Below are positions 1-5,142 of a stretch of DNA of 8,207 bases, piece by piece. This DNA is from Oscillospiraceae bacterium. Its GTDB lineage: Bacteria > Bacillota > Clostridia > Saccharofermentanales > Saccharofermentanaceae. How positions within the stretch are numbered: position 1 is the stretch's first letter; every line of letters begins with the position of its first letter. A program made the position numbers and the translations under genes. The notes below the pieces were generated by a model. That model saw only the letters and a list, made by a program, of their open reading frames with translations, was not told where the DNA came from and made no database searches. The stretch is from positions 1 to 8,207 of the forward strand of contig CADCQX010000435.1 in assembly GCA_902803695.1 (NCBI GenBank). The letters are read 5' to 3'.

Positions 1-1788
1 ATCGTGGTGCCGGATCCTTCATTCAGAGAGACGAATTTCGGATTGGTATATATAGACAGATCAAACATGAACGGCGCGCCGTACAATATGACGGTAGTAG
101 CCGAAGTCCTAAACCCGAGCTCGGGAACGACATTTCACGGTAAGATAATCGAGGTTCTGGGAGACGCCGGAAATAATGATGTCCGCATGCTGGCGGTCAT
201 GCATCAGTTCGGTCTTAGCGGAACTTTCCCTGATTTCGTGCTGGATGAGGTCAAGGACCTTCCGTTCAGCCCGACGGATGAGGAAGTGGAAAACGAGATC
301 AAAGCCGGCAGAAAGGACCTGAGAGACCTTCTGACGATCACGATAGACGGTGAAGAGGCAAAGGACCTCGATGATGCTATCTCAATAGAGCCGATGGATG
401 ATGATAAGTACAGGCTCTATGTTCATATTGCTGATGTTTCACACTATGTTCGTGAGAATACGGAACTTGATAAGGAAGCCATGCTCCGCGGAACTTCCGT
501 TTATCTGGTGGACAGGGTCATACCGATGCTGCCGCCGAAGCTTTCGAACGGACTTTGTTCCCTTAATCCTAATCTTCCGAGGCTTACATTGACGGCCGAG
601 ATGGTTGTGGACAGCGAGGGTAATACGCTCTATGGCGAAGTCTATGAGAGTGTTATCCAGAGCGATATGCGAATGAGCTATAACGAGTGCTTCAAGATCC
701 TTTTCAGACCCGAAAAGGAAGATGCCGAGAAGTATGGTGATATCATCCAGATGCTCTGGCATATGAAGCGCCTCACGGATATCCTCAAAGGCTACAGGGA
801 TGACAGGGGAGCGATCAATTTCGAGATACCGGAGACAAAGGTCATACTCGATGATGAGGGTAATCCTACGGAGATCATGCCTTATCCGACAAACTACTGT
901 CACGGAATGATCGAGGAGTTCATGATCTGCGCCAACGAGTTTATCGCGAAGAAGTTTGCGATGCTCAATTATCCTTTTGTCTACCGTATCCACGAGGAAC
1001 CTGACAGGATGAAGATCACCAGATTCTGCACTGTTGCCAGAAACTTTGGAGCGCTCGGAACCATCAGAGGCAAGATCACTCCTAAGACCATCAATGATTA
1101 TATGGCGAGCATAAGAGACGAGAAGGCTATACCGTCGCTCAATACTATCCTTCTGAGGTCCATGGCGAAGGCCAGATATGCTCCTGAGAATATGGGACAC
1201 TTTGGACTGGCATCTGAATTCTATTGTCACTTCACGAGCCCGATCAGAAGATATCCTGATCTTTATATCCACAGGATAATCAAATCCTATCTCCACGGCA
1301 GCGATAAGCGTAAGCATTTCGCGGGTCTTGTGGGCGGTGTGGCAGACCACAGTTCCGATATGGAGAGAAACTCCGTAGAGGCCGAGAGACAGTCAGTCCA
1401 GATCAAGGTTGCCATGTATATGCACGAGAGGCTCGGAGAGCATTATGTGGGTAAGATCTCATCCATCATCGGTGCGGGTGTTTTCGTTGAACTTCCTAAT
1501 TCCTGTGAGGGATTTGTTCCGTTCAGGAGTATGAAGGATCATTATCTGTTTGACGAGACATCGCTCCGGGCTGTCGGAAGACACTCGGGCAACAAGCTCA
1601 TCATCGGTCAGGAAGTGGCCATTATCGTAGCTGCTGTTGATCTTGATACCAACAAGGTGGATTTTGTTTTCGATGAGGGCGTAGAAAAAGGCGGAAATAA
1701 AAAAGCCGACTCAGATGAGCCGGCGCCTAAAGGCAAAAAGAGTAAGCGCGGAAGAAAGCTCCGCGGAAGGTCTTCAAAGAGAAGATAA
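1..1788 (+). CDS. rnr: Ribonuclease R, 5'-truncated by the window edge
   Basis: RNase R is a processive 3'-to-5' exoribonuclease of the RNB family that digests structured RNA and takes part in RNA quality control. The reading frame is open from base 1, so the N-terminal part lies upstream; the GTG at base 4 is internal, not a start. Seen: the end of the cold-shock-like region, then the RNB catalytic domain with the metal-binding motif IDGEEAKDLDDA (about bases 343-378), the RNB signature HFTSPIRRYPDL (about bases 1231-1266), and a C-terminal S1 domain (about bases 1435-1680, GKISSIIGAGVFVELP). The protein ends in a low-complexity tail rich in Lys, Arg and Gly after an acidic linker, typical of RNase R and expected to bind RNA. 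All expected catalytic aspartates of the motif are present. smpB, a common downstream partner of rnr in Firmicutes, is absent; the next gene faces the opposite way with a one-base gap. Family assignment is very secure; RNase R rather than RNase II is supported by the basic tail. Confidence 0.96.
   Translation: MVVPDPSFRETNFGLVYIDRSNMNGAPYNMTVVAEVLNPSSGTTFHGKIIEVLGDAGNNDVRMLAVMHQFGLSGTFPDFVLDEVKDLPFSPTDEEVENEIKAGRKDLRDLLTITIDGEEAKDLDDAISIEPMDDDKYRLYVHIADVSHYVRENTELDKEAMLRGTSVYLVDRVIPMLPPKLSNGLCSLNPNLPRLTLTAEMVVDSEGNTLYGEVYESVIQSDMRMSYNECFKILFRPEKEDAEKYGDIIQMLWHMKRLTDILKGYRDDRGAINFEIPETKVILDDEGNPTEIMPYPTNYCHGMIEEFMICANEFIAKKFAMLNYPFVYRIHEEPDRMKITRFCTVARNFGALGTIRGKITPKTINDYMASIRDEKAIPSLNTILLRSMAKARYAPENMGHFGLASEFYCHFTSPIRRYPDLYIHRIIKSYLHGSDKRKHFAGLVGGVADHSSDMERNSVEAERQSVQIKVAMYMHERLGEHYVGKISSIIGAGVFVELPNSCEGFVPFRSMKDHYLFDETSLRAVGRHSGNKLIIGQEVAIIVAAVDLDTNKVDFVFDEGVEKGGNKKADSDEPAPKGKKSKRGRKLRGRSSKRR
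1747..1765 (-). terminator. Possible weak terminator for the HPr-like gene inside the rnr tail
   Basis: A 6-bp stem CGCGGA / TCCGCG with a 7-base loop. Read on the minus strand it is followed, after a few bases, by a CTCTTTTT stretch (complement of about 1736-1743). It begins 25 bases past the HPr-like stop. It lies within codons for the basic RNase R tail, so the match may be chance. There is no T-run on the plus strand, so it would not stop rnr transcripts. Confidence 0.3.
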
Positions 1789-1789
1789 G

Positions 1790-2020
1790 TTATTCAACGA
1801 TGAACTTCTGGAGTTTCTCAATGAAGTCGTCGCAGTTGTCGGAGAAGATCTCGAGTTCGATCGGCTTTGCGAGATCGAGACTGAAGATACCCATGAGACT
1901 CTTTGCATCAACAACATAGCGGCCTGAAACGAGGTCGATGTCGTAAGGGCAAAGGTTTGTGAGTGAGACGAATTCCTTAACTGCGTTTATTGTATCGAGT
2001 TTGATCTTAAGCTTTGTCAT
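1790..2020 (-). CDS. HPr-fold protein without the phosphocarrier histidine
   Basis: A 76-residue protein with the size and layout of HPr, the phosphocarrier of the sugar phosphotransferase system. The part that matches best is the second half: the stretch VSGRYVVDAKSLMGIFSLDL (about residues 31-50) follows the HPr pattern around the regulatory serine (AKSL; Ser41 here corresponds to Ser46 of classical HPr). The first half is shortened, and the G-L-H-x-R-P active-site loop is missing: residues 9-15 read DTINAVK with no histidine, and there is no histidine anywhere in the protein. It therefore cannot act as an ordinary PEP-dependent phosphocarrier. A regulatory, binding or degenerate role is inference. 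The ATG at 2018-2020 is chosen over an upstream in-frame TTG (2080) because the family homology starts here and an AAGGAG site lies 10 bases upstream. It is convergent with rnr and divergent from mtaB, so it is probably a single-gene transcript. HPr-family fold: fairly sure; function: unknown. Confidence 0.82.
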   Translation of the reverse strand: MTKLKIKLDTINAVKEFVSLTNLCPYDIDLVSGRYVVDAKSLMGIFSLDLAKPIELEIFSDNCDDFIEKLQKFIVE

Positions 2021-2030
2021 GTCTGTATTT

Positions 2031-2036
2031 CTCCTT
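2031..2036 (-). promoter_or_regulatory. Ribosome binding site that fixes the HPr-like start
   Basis: AAGGAG on the minus strand, 10 bases before the ATG at 2018-2020. It supports that start and argues against the longer 96-residue reading from the TTG at 2080. Confidence 0.7.
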
Positions 2037-2049
2037 GATTCATGACTTG

Positions 2050-2080
2050 ATGATAACACAATTGAAACCTTAATTGACAA
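2050..2080 (-). promoter_or_regulatory. Putative promoter of the HPr-like gene
   Basis: On the minus strand, TTGTCA (2075-2080) serves as -35 and TATCAT (2050-2055) as -10. The spacer is 19 bases, longer than ideal. Its -35 overlaps the -35 of the oppositely facing mtaB promoter by five bases. Assigned by pattern only; moderate to low confidence. Confidence 0.35.
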
Positions 2081-2103
2081 AAGAATTTCTGCTGTATTAG
2101 TAT
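2074..2103 (+). promoter_or_regulatory. Putative mtaB promoter
   Basis: A perfect TTGACA (-35, 2074-2079) is followed after 18 bases by TAGTAT (-10, 2098-2103). This would place the transcript start near 2110, giving a leader of about 30 bases before the TTG start. No terminator-like or riboswitch-like structure fits in such a short leader. Confidence 0.55.
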
Positions 2104-2142
2104 ATTTTTTGTTCGATTTTCATAGAAAGGTCAGGTTATTTC

Positions 2143-3459
2143 TTGAAGGTATATTTCTATACATTGGGATGCAGGGTAAATCAGTACGAGACTGATGCCG
2201 TACGACAGGTCTTCATCAAGGAAGGCTACGAGATCGTCGACTCTCCGGAGCTTGCCGATGTATGTGTCGTTAATACCTGTACAGTCACGGGAGAAGCTGA
2301 CAGGAAGAGCCGTCAGCAGCTTCGCAAGATGGCGAGGATCAACCCGGACGCCATCATCTGTGCCATGGGCTGCAGTACCGAGATGAACGAGGATTTTGTT
2401 GATGCGGACGTTGTCTGCGGTACCAGGGACAAACACCTGATCTGTGAGAAGATCAGAAACTTTATTGATTCGAATAAAGCCAAGGAGCATAAGGGTAAGC
2501 TTTCTGAGAAGACATCACTTAACGAAGGCTTTGCTGATTTCGGAACTGTCCTGTCGCCTGAGATGAGCAGGGCTTATATCAAGGTCGAAGACGGCTGCAA
2601 CAGTTTCTGCACCTACTGCATAATCCCTTATGCCAGAGGAAGAGTCGTGAGCAGGAGCGAGGAAAGCGTTATCGAGGAAGTCCGTAACGTCGCTTTGAAG
2701 GGCATCAGGGAAGTCTGCATAACGGGCATTCATCTCTGTTCTTACGGTAAGGACAGGGGCGAGGACATAATGTCGCTTTATTCCCTTATCCATAAGGTGG
2801 GTCTGATTGACGGTATCGACAGGATATCTCTCGGATCACTGGAACCGAAGTCGCTGACTGACGAGTTTATAAAGGCTCTCTCGACAGAGAAGAAGCTTTG
2901 CAAGCATTTCCATCTCTCGCTCCAGAGCGGTTCGGACACGGTCCTTAAGCGCATGAACAGGCACTACAATACCGAAGAGTATTTTGAGATCACCCGTAAG
3001 CTCCGTGAAGTCTTCCCGGATATGTCTCTTACCACTGACATCATCTGCGGATTCCCGCAGGAGACGGATGAGGAGTTTTGTGAGACTATGGAATTCGTCA
3101 GAAAAGTCGGTCTTAACAAGGTGCATGTTTTCCCTTATTCCGTTCGAAAAGGAACGAAGGCCGCGAGCATGCCTCAGGTACCTTCCGATATTGCCAAGGA
3201 AAGAACAAGAAAACTCATCGCTTTGTCTGACGGACTCGAAAAAGAGTTTTCGAAGTCGTTTATCGGCAAGAACGTGGATGTCATGATCGAGAAAGTCGAC
3301 TGTGTTGACGGTGTTTTCGAGCTGAAGGGATATACGGGAGAATATGTTTATGCCGTAATCAGGAAGGACTCTATATCCGGAACTGAGGAGGATCTGAGCG
3401 GAAGTATCATCAGCGGTCAGGGAACCGGTGTTGAAGGTACTGTTTTGACAGTTTCATAA
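2143..3459 (+). CDS. mtaB: tRNA (N6-threonylcarbamoyladenosine(37)-C2)-methylthiotransferase MtaB
   Basis: A radical-SAM enzyme that converts t6A37 of ANN-decoding tRNAs to ms2t6A, stabilising codon-anticodon pairing. At 438 residues it has the normal family length. Domains in order: an N-terminal UPF0004 domain with the three cysteines of the auxiliary [4Fe-4S] cluster (C10 in TLGCRVNQYE, C46 in NTCTVT, C77 in AMGCS); a radical-SAM domain with CxxxCxxC (C152, C156, C159 in GCNSFCTYC) followed by PYARGR; and a C-terminal TRAM domain (about residues 373-438) for tRNA binding. The TLGCRVNQYETDA start and the NTCTVTGEAD motif fit MtaB better than MiaB or RimO. Start: TTG at 2143 is the only sensible in-frame start, since a stop lies at 2098-2100 and no ATG or GTG lies between. 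The Shine-Dalgarno is mediocre (AAAGG 12 bases, or TCAGG 7 bases, upstream), so initiation may be weak. It has its own promoter upstream and no clear terminator after it; transcription may run on into ireB. Confidence 0.95.
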   Translation: MKVYFYTLGCRVNQYETDAVRQVFIKEGYEIVDSPELADVCVVNTCTVTGEADRKSRQQLRKMARINPDAIICAMGCSTEMNEDFVDADVVCGTRDKHLICEKIRNFIDSNKAKEHKGKLSEKTSLNEGFADFGTVLSPEMSRAYIKVEDGCNSFCTYCIIPYARGRVVSRSEESVIEEVRNVALKGIREVCITGIHLCSYGKDRGEDIMSLYSLIHKVGLIDGIDRISLGSLEPKSLTDEFIKALSTEKKLCKHFHLSLQSGSDTVLKRMNRHYNTEEYFEITRKLREVFPDMSLTTDIICGFPQETDEEFCETMEFVRKVGLNKVHVFPYSVRKGTKAASMPQVPSDIAKERTRKLIALSDGLEKEFSKSFIGKNVDVMIEKVDCVDGVFELKGYTGEYVYAVIRKDSISGTEEDLSGSIISGQGTGVEGTVLTVS

Positions 3460-3494
3460 GTGATTTCAGATATTTGTCGAAAAATCAAAAAAAA

Positions 3495-3525
3495 TTGTAT
3501 TTAAACATGATTAATGTGTTACAAT
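3495..3525 (+). promoter_or_regulatory. Putative ireB promoter with extended -10
   Basis: TACAAT (3520-3525) is preceded by TG at 3517-3518, giving the TGn extended -10 form. A partial -35, TTGTAT (3495-3500), lies 19 bases upstream, and the region around it is A/T-rich (an A-run at 3484-3494), like an UP element. The transcript would start near 3532, about 23 bases before the ireB ATG. Confidence 0.6.
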
Positions 3526-3544
3526 GGACTAAAGGGGAAAGTAC

Positions 3545-3550
3545 GGAGGG
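3545..3550 (+). promoter_or_regulatory. Strong ribosome binding site of ireB
   Basis: GGAGGG lies 4 bases before the ATG at 3555. It decides this start over an in-frame TTG at 3474 and an ATG at 3507, both of which lie upstream of or inside the promoter. Confidence 0.8.
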
Positions 3551-3554
3551 ATTT

Positions 3555-3809
3555 ATGGCAAATTCTGAGACCACAAGGTTTAATTTTTCTGCTGATAAAT
3601 CAGCTAATGTTAGAGAGCTGATGACATACGTTTTGGGTGCTCTTCAGGAGAAGGGATATAACCCGATCAATCAGTTGGTCGGATATTTTATCTCGGGTGA
3701 TCCGACGTACATCACAAACTACAAGGGTGCGCGCGGAGTCATCAAGAGGATCGAGAGAGACGAGCTCCTGGAAGTTATCATCACAGAGTACTGTTCCAAG
3801 CTCAACTGA
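3555..3809 (+). CDS. ireB: IreB family regulatory phosphoprotein (UPF0297)
   Basis: An 84-residue cytoplasmic protein of the IreB/YrzL family. In Enterococcus faecalis IreB is phosphorylated on N-terminal threonines by the PASTA kinase IreK and acts as a negative regulator of intrinsic cephalosporin resistance; that role here is inferred from the family. Seen: the family start (SETTRFNF, with Thr6 and Thr7 as candidate phosphorylation sites), the core motif EKGYNPINQLVGYFISGDPTYI (about residues 34-55), and the basic-acidic end ARGVIKRIERDELLEVIITEY. Length is typical. The ATG at 3555 is set by the GGAGGG site and by family homology; the longer reading from 3474 would start inside the promoter. 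It is followed by an intrinsic terminator and then ruvX, its usual partner in Firmicutes. alaS, often upstream of ireB, is replaced by mtaB here. Confidence 0.95.
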   Translation: MANSETTRFNFSADKSANVRELMTYVLGALQEKGYNPINQLVGYFISGDPTYITNYKGARGVIKRIERDELLEVIITEYCSKLN

Positions 3810-3823
3810 TATTGACTAGAAGT

Positions 3824-3856
3824 AAGGACCGGTGCGTTCGCATCGGTTCTTTTTTT
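3824..3856 (+). terminator. Intrinsic terminator between ireB and ruvX
   Basis: An 11-bp stem pairs 3824-3834 (AAGGACCGGTG) with 3841-3851 (CATCGGTTCTT). It has two G-T wobbles and can be extended by one C-G pair, leaving a GTTC loop. A run of seven T follows (3850-3856). It sits 14 bases after the ireB stop and 23 bases before ruvX. No promoter fits between it and ruvX, so it probably acts as a partial terminator that lowers ruvX relative to ireB. Confidence 0.85.
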
Positions 3857-3869
3857 CGAGAAGAAAAAC

Positions 3870-3874
3870 GGAGG
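3870..3874 (+). promoter_or_regulatory. Ribosome binding site that fixes the ruvX start
   Basis: GGAGG lies 5 bases before the ATG at 3880. A longer open frame starts upstream at 3832, but that would begin inside the terminator stem. Confidence 0.8.
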
Positions 3875-3879
3875 AAATA

Positions 3880-4305
3880 ATGGATCAAGGACGAGTAATG
3901 GGTATCGACTTCGGCATGAGGCACATAGGTGTCGCACTGTCCGATGTCTTAAGGATAACGGCTACCGGATATGAGACGGTGAACTGGAACGGCAAGGACG
4001 TGGATAAGCCTGTCCAAAGGATCAAGGAGATCGTTGATTCAATGGGCGTAACGGAGATCGTTCTCGGAAAGCCTTCAAAGACTGACGGGACCAAGAGCGA
4101 ATCCGAGATGAAGGCGGAGGCTTTCGGCGCACTGGTGGAGGAACTTACGGGCATCAAGCCGGCATTTAAGGATGAGCGCTACACGACGGTGATCGCTTCA
4201 AGGATGCTCCACGATAACAATATGAATTCCAAAAAACAGAAGAAGATCATAGATCAGGTGGCTGCGGAGATAATCCTTCGTGAATATCTTGAGAGCAAAA
4301 GATAA
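3880..4305 (+). CDS. ruvX: Holliday junction resolvase-like RuvX/YqgF, pre-16S rRNA nuclease family
   Basis: A 141-residue protein of the YqgF/RuvX family with an RNase H-like fold. E. coli YqgF is linked to 5' processing of pre-16S rRNA; a Holliday-junction role has been proposed from the fold. Seen: first strand with catalytic Asp10 (GIDFGMRHIGVALSD), the second acidic-region motif IVLGKPSKTDGTKSE (about residues 60-74), the KDERYTT motif (Glu99), and the third acidic site in KKIIDQVAAEIIL (Asp125). All expected active-site residues are present and the length is normal. It lies downstream of ireB behind an intrinsic terminator with no promoter of its own visible, so expression likely depends on readthrough. 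The next gene has its own promoter in the 66-base gap. Confidence 0.94.
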   Translation: MDQGRVMGIDFGMRHIGVALSDVLRITATGYETVNWNGKDVDKPVQRIKEIVDSMGVTEIVLGKPSKTDGTKSESEMKAEAFGALVEELTGIKPAFKDERYTTVIASRMLHDNNMNSKKQKKIIDQVAAEIILREYLESKR

Positions 4306-4322
4306 GAAAGTCGCCTATATTA

Positions 4323-4331
4323 TGATATAAT
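4323..4331 (+). promoter_or_regulatory. Extended -10 promoter before the DUF1292 pair
   Basis: TGATATAAT contains a perfect TATAAT (4326-4331) with the TGn extension immediately before it. No good -35 is found at 16-18 bases upstream, which is normal for extended -10 promoters. The transcript would start near 4338, giving a leader of about 34 bases. It could drive both DUF1292 genes, the CPBP protease and the large surface protein. Confidence 0.65.
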
Positions 4332-4356
4332 TAATAAGTTAATGACCCTATACAAA

Positions 4357-4362
4357 CGGAGG
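4357..4362 (+). promoter_or_regulatory. Ribosome binding site of the first DUF1292 gene
   Basis: CGGAGG lies 9 bases before the ATG at 4372 and supports that start. The spacing is slightly long but within the normal range. Confidence 0.7.
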
Positions 4363-4371
4363 TTTTGAATT

Positions 4372-4704
4372 ATGGCTGACGAGAAAGATTTCGAGATGGA
4401 CGGAATGTCTGAAGAATTCTTGGACGATGATATGGATAATGTTGTCACATTGAAGGATGAAGAGACAGGCGAGGAATTCCAGTTCGCTTATATCGACAAC
4501 TTCGATTTCAACGATAAGAAGTACGCAGTTCTCCTTACAATGGATGAGGAAGATCCTGAGATGGTGATCTTCGAGGAGATCGAGGACGCTGACGGCGAGA
4601 TCACGATCGCTTCTCTTGATGAGGCTGATGAGGATGCCGTTTACGACTATTACGATTCTCTCTGCGACGAGTATTTTGACGATGAAGACGAGTCAGAGGA
4701 GTAA
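4372..4704 (+). CDS. DUF1292 family protein, strongly acidic (YrzB-like)
   Basis: A 110-residue cytoplasmic protein of the DUF1292 family, which commonly follows ireB and ruvX in Firmicutes and has no established function. The core runs from about residue 24 to 102: VVTLKDEETGEEFQFAYIDN, then a strand KKYAVLL, the motif PEMVIFEEIED, and an acidic helix with YDYYDSLCDEYF. It is remarkably acidic: by my count 46 of 110 residues are Asp or Glu, against four Lys and no Arg. The extra acid lies at both ends (residues 1-22 and 96-110). No membrane segment or signal peptide is visible. The start ATG has CGGAGG nine bases upstream and an extended -10 promoter behind it. The 3' end overlaps the likely start of the next, paralogous gene in a different frame, and the stop is doubled (TAA TAG). 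Confidence 0.92.
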   Translation: MADEKDFEMDGMSEEFLDDDMDNVVTLKDEETGEEFQFAYIDNFDFNDKKYAVLLTMDEEDPEMVIFEEIEDADGEITIASLDEADEDAVYDYYDSLCDEYFDDEDESEE

Positions 4705-5116
4705 TAGACTAAGAAGTCTGCTTAAGCCTGAGAAGACTGTCATAACGAAGAATCAGAACGCGAATGACGACCTGATCGTTATCCGCGATTCTTCGAACGG
4801 TAAGTATTATTACCTGTCTGTAGTCGATAACTTCTTCATGGACAAGCATGAATATGTTGTAATGTACAACTACGAGCCGGACGACGGTAATCACCGTAAG
4901 CCGGAGCTTGTTATCATGCAGACAAAGTTCACTGACAAGGGCGAGCAGTTATTCTATTCCATCAAAGACAGATCGGAACTTAATGACGTGTTTGATGCTT
5001 TCATCAAGCGCTTCTATGAATCCGGCAAGACCGGAAAGCAGCATACTAAGAGTTCCGTCTTGTTCTCAAATCCCGGCGAGGGCGAGTACTACATGGGATT
5101 CGATACACGCAAGTGA
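4682..5116 (+). CDS. Second DUF1292-like protein, basic-tailed paralogue
   Basis: A second DUF1292-type protein, 144 residues if it starts at the ATG at 4682. Residues 31-61 (LIVIRDSSNGKYYYLSVVDN, then KHEYVVMY) align with VVTLKDEETGEEFQFAYIDN and KKYAVLL of the gene before it. PELVIMQTKFTDKGE matches PEMVIFEEIEDADGE, and the following VFDAFIKRFYE matches the acidic helix of the first copy. The charge is reversed: about 21 acidic against 23 basic residues, with a Lys/Arg-rich N-terminal extension (residues 1-24) and a C-terminal extension (about 114-144) not found in the first copy. The start is uncertain. ATG 4682 overlaps the previous gene by 23 bases and has only a weak upstream site; the best Shine-Dalgarno (4695-4701) has no ATG, GTG or TTG at the proper distance, and a CTG at 4718 is 16 bases away. 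Earlier ATGs at 4616-4634 would overlap more. The downstream CPBP gene follows after 26 bases. Function unknown. Confidence 0.8.
   Translation: MKTSQRSNRLRSLLKPEKTVITKNQNANDDLIVIRDSSNGKYYYLSVVDNFFMDKHEYVVMYNYEPDDGNHRKPELVIMQTKFTDKGEQLFYSIKDRSELNDVFDAFIKRFYESGKTGKQHTKSSVLFSNPGEGEYYMGFDTRK
4695..4701 (+). promoter_or_regulatory. Orphan Shine-Dalgarno-like AGAGGAG at the end of the first DUF1292 gene
   Basis: AGAGGAG directly precedes the TAA stop of the first DUF1292 gene. In the frame of the second gene there is no standard start codon 5-12 bases after it. It may help re-initiation or translational coupling, or simply encode Glu-Glu in the acidic tail. Confidence 0.35.
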
Positions 5117-5132
5117 TCAATTCTTGATTTTT

Positions 5133-5136
5133 GGAG
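5133..5136 (+). promoter_or_regulatory. Ribosome binding site that fixes the CPBP protease start
   Basis: GGAG lies 6 bases before the ATG at 5143. This favours that ATG over the in-frame TTG at 5131, which precedes the site itself. Confidence 0.65.
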
Positions 5137-5142
5137 CAAGCG

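Noticed and set aside
4..6. GTG at base 4 as the start of rnr
   Set aside because: The frame is open through base 1, and the protein would lack the N-terminal cold-shock domains of RNase R; the gene is cut by the window edge.
439..1350. A 303-codon open frame antisense to rnr
   Set aside because: It lies wholly inside the conserved RNB domain, has no recognisable motif and no ribosome site, and follows from codon bias on the coding strand.
3445..3473. TTGACA at the 3' end of mtaB as the -35 of an ireB promoter
   Set aside because: No acceptable -10 lies 16-18 bases downstream, whereas the extended -10 at 3517-3525 is much better placed.
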